A stretch of DNA of 64,000 nucleotides, from assembly GCA_002633025.1 (NCBI GenBank), contig NMRB01000968.1:113054-177053 (forward strand). Reading direction: 5' to 3'. Below the pieces are notes generated by a model. That model searched no databases and was not told where the DNA came from. It was given only the letters and a program-made list of their open reading frames with translations. Below are positions 1 through 12,900 of the stretch, piece after piece; position 1 is the first letter of the stretch, and every line of letters begins with the position of its first letter. The translations under genes and the position numbers were made by a program. The stretch comes from Notospermus geniculatus. Its lineage: Eukaryota; Nemertea; Pilidiophora; Heteronemertea; Lineidae.

Positions 1-3000
1 ATTGCAAACATGTTGCACATAAATCTTATTTTATTTCTTTTGCCATAGTGTTGTTATTTAAATATATTTTCACAGAAACGCAATGTACTTGATATAAGCA
101 ATAATGCATACATGACTCGCGCGATGTGTGTGAATTTGGAGAAAGAATATTTAATTGATTGCGGTAATTATGTCCAAAGGGATAAAATAAGAATTATCCT
201 TAACCTATACATAATGATATCTGATGACGTTGATATACGTCAAATGAGTGTTGTATTGTTTTTGAATACATAAATGTTTTCAACTGGTGCTTTGGTAACA
301 CCATAAATGTCAACAAGACGTGAATACTATAGAATAGTGACCGACTTTACTCTCTGGTTCGGTAAGAATCTAATGCCTTTGACCTGCAGAAGTCACTGGA
401 TGCCATGTCTTGATGTTGCTCTGTTGACTGACTCAGGGTGAATACAGTGGCGCCACCAAATAGCCTGATAGTCTATCATGTTTCGGAGGTGTTTTGAAAG
501 TGCCTTATGGTCGTTTGCATTTCTCTTGACCACCACCGTGGCGTGGTGGTCTTTTTTTAGTGCTCGGATCTCCAGTTTTTGTTCATGCAGTTCAGCTTTA
601 ATCATCTTCATTTTCATCAAAAGACCATGCCGTGTAAGAATGTAAAACTTAAAACATTCCATAACACAATTGTATCATTTTCATGCTAAAGACTGCCAAA
701 GGAACCTTTGTTGTCTCTCCTAGTTCAAAGCACATACAATAGTTTGCTTTAACCATGTTAACTTTTCAAATTACAAAATATGACTCAACCAGTGAAGAGG
801 CCACTACATGTATTTATATGTCGGCAACTGCTTGCACGCATTCACATTACATTGCAGGTGCAAAAATATTGACCTCTGTCACTTGAAATGTAAATGTTTG
901 TCTTGTATGTAGCCTGTGACAACAGTTTCAGAACTGCTTTGTTGAAAGTCTTCAGTATATTCATAGTGTATCGTCTTACCAGAATATTTTGAGCAACCAG
1001 AGGGTATTAAAGATCATGTAAAAAGTCAAAGAAAAATATAATTATGATTAGATTAAAGGATATTAGTTGACACGGATCTTGTTGTTTCTCTCCATTTACC
1101 GGTACTCATGATGACGACGTCCGTGCTCCTGTCATCTTTGTCCATTTGCTTGCATCACCAAATGTCACATCCTGGAAGTGAGAAGTGAAGTACAAAGGGA
1201 AACCGCTGAAGCAATTAACGTGCCGTAACTGGATTTATTTCCTGGATAATCACTAACTTATGCTACTCAGACGGCAGTGCCGAAAGGTGGACTATGGATA
1301 TCTACAATACATGCAACAGAAGACTACCGATACTAAAATATAAATAACAATAGCTACATGTATTATGACAACTAAAATCTCGACTTACCTATTGGTTCAA
1401 CTCTCCAACATCAACATGGACCTTGTACATACATCTTCATAGTGTAGATTTGGTAATTTTCAACTCTGCAGCATGATCCAGTAATAAGACGAACACCATA
1501 TCGTTTGTACATGAGTGTATTTCTTTCATAAATAAATTGAAAATGTTGACATATACAAAACAATCAAGAATATAACTATGTAACAGAACAGTTCATATCG
1601 ACAATTTCAATGATTACATGCGTAAACAGGACAGGGTGGGCGAGACTCCATTAGGAAGGTCGTCGTTGATCTTGTATATGATTGCAGTTGTAATATCTGA
1701 GCATTGAAAAGATTGGCGAGATGAAAAGGGTACATATTGAAGAGATGACTACATCTTCCTGGTCCATGCAGCTTCTTGCACACCAACAAGAGGTTGTTGA
1801 CAATACAATGTACAATGGAAAGGCTTTACAATCTATCACCATCCTACTTGGCATGAGGAATAGATGCGTCTGTGCATTAGTCCAGCAAAATCTATTTTTT
1901 GAGTGGCTATTTGATATTAATCGTGGATAGATGATGCACTGAGGTAAATGAACTGAAGTGAGAGAGAAACACACGCATGGCTACTCAATTGGTACATGTA
2001 GTATGCCCAAGCTATCTTTCACAACCATTTTACCAAAGATAAACCAACTCTGCACCGAAAATATCACCGTACCGGTGCACCAATCAAATATGTTGGTGGG
2101 AATTAGCAAAGGCGAAGTAACACATCAAAATACTGATAGACAACGAGGTCAGACAGGTGTCTCCTCAAACAGACCGTTGAGTGCTCAGAGTAAGTGAAAG
2201 AGTGAGTGTGGTATTCCACCAGCAGAACAAACACAAATAAATCTCTATGATTTAAACAGTATAAAATTTCATAGATCTAAATTTCTAGCTAAAATACTTT
2301 CTAGTTTCTATTTAGAAGTGTAAAATACTCACAGCCACATTTGATGGATACACACACCTTAGAAAATAATGGTGAGAAGAACAGGATCATGAAGGTAGCA
2401 AGACCAGATTAGACGATTCTTCAAATACCGGTAGTAATTATACAGTCAGCATGAAGAAGACATGGGAGTTAATAATGGTCAATGGCAATGTACATGGATG
2501 GTTAATGAATATTTTTTGGTCAATTTTCATGATCCTGTCCTCTCAAATCTAACTTTGGCATTGTTTTCTTTCATAAATCACGCAGACAGACAACACATAA
2601 AGAAGGGAATGGAAGGAAAAAGATTCTAAGTTAAAGCAAATGACATCATCAAAAAGTGCTCTACAAGAGCTTTTAATTGGAGGGCCATGCCATTCGTTGC
2701 TGACAAGCCAATTTCAATTGTACATGTATCTGTCTGTCCCAATTACTGTAACTATTAAACAATTTCCAATCTGGCCACTTTGTTTCTCAATAACGAATAA
2801 TTTCTGAAATCATTTGAAAGAATATCCTTCATATGGCTACACTAAACTATCTTTCTTCATAGACTTCGAGAAATCTTGTTTAAGAGAATTTTTTTCACAA
2901 AAGATGTCCTCTGCCAAAAGGTACTGGTATTATAAATTGGAAGTAGCAATGCAGAGAAAAGCAGCTGAAGCAAGGCGCAGCAGTTCGGACAAGGAACCCA

Positions 3001-3508
3001 GCAAATATGGCCGCCCAGGAAACCCACAGATCAGTTTTCTTTGGAGCTGTTCAGGAAACACAGTTTTCCACAGAAATTAGGTGACATGAATACTTTTGCC
3101 ACCCCAGCTCTTCTATCAGAAGGGGCCTGTACCCCCTTTCCTTTCAAGGATACCAATGGTGACTAGTTTAGAAATACATGTAGATCAGCATTCAGGACAA
3201 GTAATCCTTCGTTTCCTCATAATTAACATTCGGAAAAGTTCAAAATCTTTTGAAGTTACCTGAGGTGGTGAATTCACATGTAGGTATGAAAGGACATCAC
3301 AGACATGCCAGTCATTCCATTACAACAGGGTTTCGTAGCCATGGTTGCTGCATATGGTTTTGAGCATTCCGCCAAGTGGTCATGTGATTGCGCTGTAAAC
3401 CAATCAAAGTATCGGAACTGGTTCACATTTCCAGTTTTAGAATCTCACAGTCTTTCATACTAAGCAAATTCCCCCCCCCCCCCCAACATCGGACATTGGT
3501 CCAGTCTT
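1..3508. other. 3' flank of the IP3 receptor gene; no recognised gene
   Basis: AT-rich sequence with no splice-bounded conserved coding segment that I recognise. A 90-codon minus-strand open frame at 393-662 has a charged, helix-prone stretch (KAELHEQKLEIRALKKDHH) but no clear splice sites or known family. It also contains a short perfect hairpin (GACCACCACC/GGTGGTC type) at 529-552 and a poly-C tract at 3471-3484. Confidence 0.5.
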
Positions 3509-3514
3509 TTTAAT
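3509..3514 (-). promoter_or_regulatory. Candidate poly(A) signal for exon 54b
   Basis: ATTAAA on the minus strand about 330 nt downstream of the exon 54b stop. A perfect AATAAA occurs only much later (1234-1239). Confidence 0.25.
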
Positions 3515-3841
3515 CAACGCTTAATAATATGAAACAGGGAAAGAATATTGGGTTGGATCATGCAACAAATTCTACAAAACGGGGGCATATACATGTGTGT
3601 AAGTATGGTACATTTCTTCTTTCAAGATAGTGGGGGAATGACTGATGGGGAGATAGCTTACTCTTGAATGGTTAACGGGAAGTCACACCTGATACAGAAA
3701 ATTGCAATTCAAATAGAGGATTGAGACTGAGAGTTTAGTGTCAATTCTTTGAAGTTTGTGCAGATAGAACTCATCATTTGACACAACCTATCACAACACG
3801 CACACACCAAGAGGTGACTGACAGCCTGGGTGCGGATCGGA

Positions 3842-3979
3842 TTAGAACTGGAGGGGGTCAACCATGTTGGTAGGATGGTGGTTCAAGTTGGCGATGCTCT
3901 GGCCGAGGTTGGTGCTCGCAGAGGAAGAAGAAGGGTGGAGTAAGCCAATGCGTTGCTTCTGCTTGCGTTGTTCCACCAT
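3842..3979 (-). CDS. itpr: IP3 receptor exon 54b: distal last exon, long tail
   Basis: After acceptor tttctag the exon reads [14 protein letters not shown], matching exon 54a at 13 of 14 residues, then [24 protein letters not shown] and MVDPLQF before a TAA at 3844-3842. Its length is closer to the vertebrate tail, which follows the same [11 protein letters not shown] motif and binds cytoskeletal and regulatory partners. Use of 54a or 54b would change the cytosolic C-terminus. Confidence 0.85.
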   Translation of the reverse strand: MVEQRKQKQRIGLLHPSSSSASTNLGQSIANLNHHPTNMVDPLQF

Positions 3980-6900
3980 CTAGAAAGGAAAGAGAACAAC
4001 AGATAAGAAAATTTACTCACATGAATAAAGAGGTTACAACTTATACCTAAACTTCTTCACTGTTTCCTTCTGGATCTATAGAGTTTAGACAGATCAAAGA
4101 TCAAGGTAGGCCTACGAATCTTACAGGGAACACTTAATTTTAAACAGGAGAACTACACCAAAGTCAAAGGCTGCATGAATCTGCCTGTACATGTATCACA
4201 CTGCATCAGCACACATTCGTCAGTCCTGTTTTCATGTGCAATGGATAAGTAGCTCCATCGAGTCTGTCAAGACTCCTGATGGGGGTCACCCCGAAACTGG
4301 TCTACCGGTAGGCTTATGGAGAGGGATTCACACTAGATTTGAGATGAATTCATACCAGACCTGGCCAAGACTCCAAGTATGTTCACATCAAACCCTGAGT
4401 GCAAGTGTGAACCTCATTTGGGGTAGACCTGCCATTACACATGTTTATTGACTGCATGAATGACTGATTTTTTATAATCAGAACTACATGTAACTCCACC
4501 TTCAACTTACTACAATTAAAAGGACAAAAAGCAGTAAGAACAAAGTACTTTTTAGAAGAGGAATGAAATGTCTAGATGACATGGAAGACAACACTGATCC
4601 TACGGAACTTTTTAACATACAAAAAGAAACACACTCGAAGTACTACAAGAAATGCAACAAATATGAATGAGGTAAGGCACTGTAGGCAATGCATCTCTCT
4701 CTAAAACTTACTTACACTTCACAGTGTATGAAAATTTGAAAGGTAATGCGTATTTTCAGCAGCATGTTTACCTATCTCAGCACAAATGCTAAGCAGCACT
4801 GATCGCCGACCAAAAAATGTGATGCTCACAGAAATGAGGTAGTGGTTGTTGGAATGTTAGAATATCCATGACAGAAGTTCATGTACACATAATGGAAATA
4901 GAAAGGAACTACTGACATGGAAATTCTGATGGATATGTCATTGAGACTACGGTACACTTTATGCACAGATGGCATCAAGGTTATCATGAAACAACTACTG
5001 GGACATTTACCGTACTTCTGAAGTACAGACTCACAGATTTGGTGATTATGTATGCCTAAAGTAACTGAAGTATCCAGCAAATGAGTGACATGGATTTTGC
5101 ACCCATCACCAAGCATAGCCACACTGATTTTTTTCCTGAGGCATGGTCTAGACCCAGTCCCACAGGATGAACAAAACAAATAGCATGACTGAGAAGCTGT
5201 TTCACACCATAGATGACAAACAATGGACATCACTACGATTAGACACGGTACATGAAAATAAAAGCATCTATGACTACCTCTGGAGTTCTCACTCTATGCA
5301 TTTGGAAACGTTTTTCGATCGGCAACAACTTTTCTATCTTAACACCTAGGAGGTTAGTGGAAAGGGCCCAATATGTACTGAACAGGAAACAACTACCGGT
5401 AGGTTAAAGGCGATAAGCATTATAGCAACATTAGCGAGTTAATGTTGCATGCCGAGTGTTCCGATCGACACCAAATGTGCAAAGATGATGTTGCCATGAG
5501 AACCCCAGAGCTGACGTATTTCATGCAGGGTCTTATCTACCAGTTAGTAGTGTTAAGCAACCCGATGCGTTGTTTTTGCTTTCTCTGCTCCATCATCTGA
5601 AAAGAACACACGTAAGATGAAGATATGAGAAGGATTCTAAGTAACGATAGATAGAAGCTGTATGCCGTACCCTTGTTACGAAAGAGAAAGCCCTGGACAT
5701 GGGTCTTGATTTTAGAAGATCTTGGTGCAACTTCCATCTTTGAGATGGTGATGTTTGAGATGACAGAGGACATTTTACCACAAAATGTTGCAAAATTTTA
5801 TCAAGATTGATGTATTTTTGGCCAAGGTCCAGAGCTTTCCATGGCATCGAGTTCGTTATACTCTTACAGATCAAGCAGGGTATTGGAACGATCAAGTTAG
5901 TGGATAGTTTGGGAAAATTTACACTAATGTTAGAAGGGTCCTAGTTAAGTATAATTACACTAATAATTCACCAACATATTAGAGACAGATGGCAACCCGA
6001 CCGCCAAACAGCATAGAAAAGCATCCCAAACAACCCAACAGGAGAAGAATTGAAGTTGTGATCACAAATGACAGACACCATCAAATCGCCAAAGTCTGAA
6101 CAAGTCTGGGAAAAGTGCAAAGAATGAGAAACTCACTTGATCTTTGAGTTCTGATAGCTGTTGTGATAACGTCTGCACCAAAGTATTCGTACTCTCGAGT
6201 TGAGCTTGAAGATTCCGTAATTCATTCTGTTCACTTTCGCTATCGTCAGCTGCCAGGGACATTGCACGCATCCGCGGAAACCAATCTAAATTTTTATCCT
6301 TGAAAAGAGATAGAAAGAATATGAACCTTTTAGCCATCAGAGTAACTCTTGAGGGAACCTGACCCGTCTTGAGGATGAAACTGATGACAAAAGAGAACGT
6401 TTTATTTGAAATCAGTCACTTTCAATCCATCCAATTCTTCTACACCTCACCTTAACCATGCCATACACGTAACTCTCCGGACCGGTGAACTCTGTGGGGT
6501 CCTTCACTTTCACGAGTACAATAAAGTGAAGATAATGCCACATGTTGTGCTCAGATTTTATGTGCTCCTCGAATGACACGGACTTGTTGTCAAAGGCGGA
6601 TCGGTCCAAACCTGGAAAGAAACAAGCATCTTCTACAGAGTGTCAATCAATTGTTTGCAATTGTCAACAACTTCAAACTGTGTACCGAGAGAATTCTTTA
6701 ACTCAGACCACACCACAATTTTTACTCTAATATTTGATATTCTGGGACAAATTTGAGGCATTACGTATTTGTAAACTTACCACAAATAAAACATGTATTT
6801 TTGAGTATCTCTTCTTTCTGCTGTTTTTCACTCCTGAGATCGGCAAATGTATCGATGATGACACCAAAAATGAGGTTTAATACAATAATGATCACAATGA

Positions 6901-9900
6901 AGAAGAAGGCAAGGTCGTACACAACCCGTGCCACGAACAACGGCTCCTGAAATCAAAATATGTACACGTCAGTATCACCAGAGAAGGAAAACAGAATACC
7001 GGTAGGATGACCTGAACATTCATTGTCCCCCCACCCCAACAGATTTTAAAGTTTCTCATCGTCAGATCACAATGACACCACAGGCAGGCAGTCTTACAAG
7101 AGTGCCATGCGACATCATTCTGACCTACAAGTTCTTTGATTTAGTTAACGAGCATCCCAGTTTCAATATATGAAATAAACATTTTACAGAACTCACCGTA
7201 TTACTAGGCTTGCGGAGCACATCACCAATCCCCCCTCCATTCCGCAGGCCCTCGTTCAGCGTTGTTACAATACACATCACTAAAGAATCACAGTGGCGCT
7301 CTTTCTCTCCCTCCTCCTCTTCAGGTTTGGCGACGCTCGTCAAGCCTGCAAAAGGGCGTTTGTCATCATTTAGGTTGAAGCCATCCAGGTCTGGAACTGG
7401 AAGGACTAGAAAGTGTGCAAATAGAGGAAAGTGCAAGATAGGTAACAAATCACCAAGACAAAGTTAAAATTGACACAAAACATTCCAAACACAATAGCAG
7501 GCACAACACCAGACAGGTTAACACAAGACTGATATGATAGGATAAACACCAAGAGAGTTTAGAGTCATCCTCCCACAGCAGGGGTTTTTACCTCGCTCCT
7601 CTTCATCCACTCACAGTTTGTGTGTGAGTGTATGAAGAGGAGCGAGACCAAAGCCCTGCTGTGGGAGGATGGGACGGTTTAGAGTGTGCATTTCATAGAG
7701 TGAAAAGACATTACGAATGCCGAGACAGGTAAAGCATGCACACACACAGAAGTTGAAACAGATGACAAAGACAAAGAAATGATTGCGTGGATGTAAGGAA
7801 TGGGTACAAGAAAGAAAGCACTCAAGTTTTTTCGGACAGTGGAAACCATTCATAATAATATCAAGCATACCTCATGCATGTAAAAAGCTAACACACTGTT
7901 GCATGCAAGATCACCATCTAAAGGCCTCACTCACTTTGTAATGCATACATTGTGTTTTAGGAGATTTTACTGAAACTGTATACTGCACTAGGGACGACTT
8001 GATACAAAACTGAGGCGTTACTTACTATCTAATACTTTTGGTACTTCAGTTGTCTGTTTGCAGTCCTTCTCAGATGAACATGTCTTGGGTGGGACAAACT
8101 TCGAGCCTACTCCAGCAGCTGCGGCTCCACCAGCACCAGTTACAATGGAAGCTGCAGCTTTAACTGCATCTAAAACACAGCAAAAGAATGGCGAGTCAAG
8201 CAGATATAAATACACAACTACTACTGTCACTACCATGACGGGTAAAATGGTGAAATACACGCTTACCCTTGTCGACTACCTTACTGAGACTGTCGACCTC
8301 CATCATGAAGTCGTCTTGGAAGAAAATGAATCCGACAATAGAGAAGAGATAGATGAGTATGACGGCAAGAAGAGCTGTCAGGAGGATGGAGCGGCCATTC
8401 TTCGTCACGGAGCGAATCACATTCAGCAGAGTCTCCTCTCGGTAGACCACATCAAGGAGCTAAAGAATGGAGAGATGATGAGGATTATAAATTTTGTTAT
8501 GAACTCTAAAATTTAACGTACAGTTAAGCCTCTCTATTTCTGACACCTTTGGAACCAACATATTATGTCCTTAATTAAGAAATGTCTTGATTACTGAGGC
8601 AGAAACTGAATGGACTGAACTTTGACATCCTTAATAGAGAGATATTCTCCTTGGAGAGGTACAAGCATCAACTCAGCATGGTTCCACTGTACTGGCAGCT
8701 TTCATAACCCACTACTTCTGCCAATGGCACTGTAAAACACACCCAGCACCTCAGATAATCTACAAATGTTCACTTACCAGCAGACTGAAGAAAAATTCAT
8801 GAACCACAAGGCCGAGTACACACATGACTAGATAGAGAAGATTGTAGTTCAACTCAAAGTTTGTGACAATTTGCTTCCACGGTCGTGTCAATGTGCCCTG
8901 GTTCCCTAACATACTGACAGTGTAGATACATTTGTTCAAAACCTGCAAAGGGACAAACAGTCTGGTTTGAGGGCAAAGAAAAATCATCAAAACTTTCCAC
9001 TGACACAACAGTTGGCCTCATTTCTTTTCTCTGAACAAGGAACTTCGAGTATGACATATCTTGTACTGGGTAATGAGTGTCATCGATGATGATGTGACAT
9101 TGATGATGGACACGTGTTCCCTGAACTTACATTGAGTGTTCCCAACAGGGTTAGAGTAGCTTCTAAACCGAACGAGAAAGTAAAACGGAGTATTGTTGAG
9201 GCGATGAGTGCACGAAAGCTTGACGGTCGAGGCAGTGTAATCACAATGGCTAGGGAGATGAAAAATGCCGTCCACACCAGGCCGGAGAGGCGAGGATCCA
9301 GGTCTGGAAGAGAGAAACACGGTGTAGTCAATCAATCAACAGTAACATTTGTAAAGTGCTCCAATTACTCAACCAGTGAAGATCCTGCAGCACCATTCTC
9401 CTGAAGTGTTCTGTGAGTAAGTGAGCCTTCAGGCAGGGTTTGTGAGTCTGGAGGGAAGCCCCAACTGAACATACCCGATTCTTTACCCGCTGAGCTGCTG
9501 AAGGGATAGAAGAATGCCACCATGAGGTTGATGAGGACTGCCAGATAAAACGAGATGCTGCTCCACAGACTCATCTGGCTGCTAAACCAGAATAAGATTG
9601 GAGTTGCTGAAAATAAAATAAAGCGAAACTAAAGTGATATAGGCCTAGTCCTCGCCACCACAGTCATGAAAATGTGATTATTGTGACCCCAATGATAGTA
9701 CATTGCACCCTCGCTCTGACGAACCTTGATTTTACGAACTCCCGGATATTATGAACCCAATGTCTGGCTCCCAAAATTTCATGACATGTGTAAATCCTCG
9801 CTATTACGAACTCTGCGTTAGTACGAACCTAACCCTCGGACCCCGAAGGGTTTGTAATAGCGAGGGGGGACTGTATTCCACATCAGCTGTTGTCATCAGC

Positions 9901-12900
9901 TGTTGTTCCTCACCTTGTAGTTTCTTCTGCCACTTCATCTCCGCAAACATATCGTCATGTCTCTCAAAGAAGTCGGACACCTTACTCCCCTGGTCGTCCC
10001 TTTCCGCCGAGTTGAAAACCTTCACCTTTGTTTCTTCTGTCAGGTATGAACAAATTTCTGGGGTCGGGAATACGATTTGTTCCATTGTACGGTCTTGTCG
10101 CACAATCTAGAAAGAAACAGCTAGAGTGCATCCTTTCTCATACAGTAAATCATTCAAAGCAAGAGATCTTCCGGTAGTTTTTAGTGTTAAATCACAACCA
10201 GACAACAACCAAACATTCTGAACAGCATTCAGAGGAGACCTTCTTAAATAAATTTCAAAATCACCTACCCACATTTGACATTCACTGCATTCACCCACTT
10301 CCACAGGCCAGTATTGTTTGAACCAGAGTGCGAACTTACCTCAATCTGTGCTGTATGACCAGCATAGTATTCTAAAGCCGGCTCGTTACACTGCTCCTTC
10401 AGCAACCAGGCCAGCTCTTTATTATGATGTGAGAGCTTGAAGACAGAGGAAACAATCATTGTGAGGAGCAGAAGACACCAGTCCATAACATAACACACCA
10501 CAAGGAATGAGGAATTCTGGCCTCCACCTAACTACCAGTACTACAAAATTTCAAGGAACAATGCAGAACTTCAGGGAAAGTTTCCAACTGAAAGAATCTG
10601 CGTAATATATTCGGATAATCTCATCTCCCAATCAATGACACAGCTGATAAGGGATGTGTACCTGGTGTGAGAGGATGTAGATATTATGTCCAACTACCCG
10701 TGGTGAGACTTCGTCATCTCCACCATCACCATCCCGGTCCAGATCAATGGCGTCCATCTCGCCGAGGCCATCCTGGTAATAGGCCTGCTTAGCCACATCC
10801 AACTGCGAGGCAAATTGACAGACATCAAGTTAAAGTTAGGTTATAAACCGAGGGATGTAAAACAACATTCCTGTTCAACAGTTTAAAGCAAAATATTTTA
10901 GTTAAACAGTCTGCAATGGTTCTGACTTACCAGCTGCTTGGGGCTCATGTTGTAGAGTATTCTCTCAGCATTTTCACTGTCATGTCGACTCTCCATTATG
11001 GCTAGCAGTAGCTTGGATGCATTGTTCTGGTAATGAAAAAGCATGTAATGTCAAAGGACACAACAAAGTCATGTAAAAGCCACAGGCCTATGAACGTACA
11101 GGAAAGTTCAACTTGATGACCAAGAACTTTTCCTGGCTTCTACAAATTGAAACGGACCCACACAAGCAAACATAAATCCAGGGAGTGCATCTTCTTTCTA
11201 ACATCAACCACGTGATTTTTGGTCAAGCCTAGTCAACCAGGCATGACCAAGACATCTCTGTCATTGGTCTTACCTTCAAATGAAGCACCAATTCCATCCG
11301 GTTTTTGCCAAGTGGGTTGATTTCATTGAGAATCAAGGCTGTGATGATGTCAATACCATTACTCTCATGCGTGGCAATCGCATTCTGAAAATTTACACAA
11401 ATCGAAAAGTCAAGATGAGACAAACTATACAAGCAAAGTACAAGTTTCAGTTTCACTACGTCACCTACTTCAGGAGCATAGAGCTTCCCAAGAAATTCAA
11501 GCCACTGTAACAGCCCCTACCAGTCCATCCAGTGCCAGTATGAGAAAACAGAGAGAGAAGGAGCATTTGCGTGGACCCTGATGATTCCTGATACGAGTGA
11601 AGCCCTTGGCTTGACACTCACCTGGTTCTCATGGCAAGGCCCCTGGCAGTACTCGGTCAGACTGTCTAGTGTTTGCTTGATTAAGTTGACGTTTTGTTCA
11701 TTGATATAGAGGCCAAGGAGTCCAAGGCCACCAGTCGTGCTACCACAGATACAGTCGAGGAATTGTAGAGTCTCGCACACCAAATTGAAGTTGGTTTTGT
11801 TGCTTTGGTGCCGCAAGTAGTTCTGAAGATAAAGGGGAAATGTAGCCTACATAGAGAAAGATATCTTTTAAACACAAATAGGATCTCAATTATAGCCTGC
11901 TTTTATTGCAACTCTTCATGGGCATCATGGACTACTGATTTTGACAGTCAATCTCACTGCAACACGACTTTTCCACCCACCTGTAGTTCCCTATTATGAT
12001 TCTCACATAGTAGCTGCAGAAACCGAAGAATCGGCTGCATGACAGCAATCTCCTGTGCCATACGTTTATCGTCTTTCTCCTTCGTCTTTTCTGCTAAGAC
12101 ATCATCAAGCGAAGTCGCAGACACTCTGGCATAGTCTTCTTCGTGGTCATGAGTGCGGGTGCGGCGGGCGTGAGCGAATGCCTTGCTGGTGTGAACAGCT
12201 GCGTCATCCAGCTGATCTCTCATTTCACAATTCAGGACGTTCTCATTCACATGGCCTGTGGACAAAAGAGAAAGATGCTAACTATGATAAGGCAACACTT
12301 CATGTGACTTCTAGGCCCATCACCCAATATACAAATGCACTGTACTACACAGCTGTGCATTGATTACACTACACCTCACAGCACTAGACTACATGTACAC
12401 TCTATGGCACTGCACTAGACTACACTCTACAGCACTGCACTAACTACACTCTACAGCACTGCCCTAGACTACACTCTACAGCCCTGTAGGCCTACTTCAC
12501 TGCACAGCAATACTGCACTACTCCGCATGCACTTAAATCAGAATCTTTCACCACTTTCTTATCTTCACCTCTTTTCTTATTATCATCCTCCTTCGGCTGT
12601 GTCTCCTCCTTTTTAGCAGACGGCAGACTGTCTCCTGTGTTCACCATCCCTGTGGCTTTAATCTCTGCTTGAGCCTCTCGCATTCTCTCATAGAAAACTT
12701 TGAAAAATTTCTCGGAGTTCTTGTCGCTTGTCAGACGCTTGTAGAATGAAATCTGCAAGACAAAGTGATGTGCAAAGGTCTTTTAATTCCACAGGAATTC
12801 TCACTTCACTTACAACAACGGATCTAATCTTCTCTATGGTATCTCTCCGTAAGGTAGTAGGCCTATAAGTAAAGTCGTCTCCGTATTTCGCAAATTTTCG

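Noticed and set aside
2814-3080. Plus-strand 88-codon open frame
   Set aside because: No homology I recognise, no splice context, low-complexity basic composition. Lies in the 3' flank of the IP3 receptor gene.
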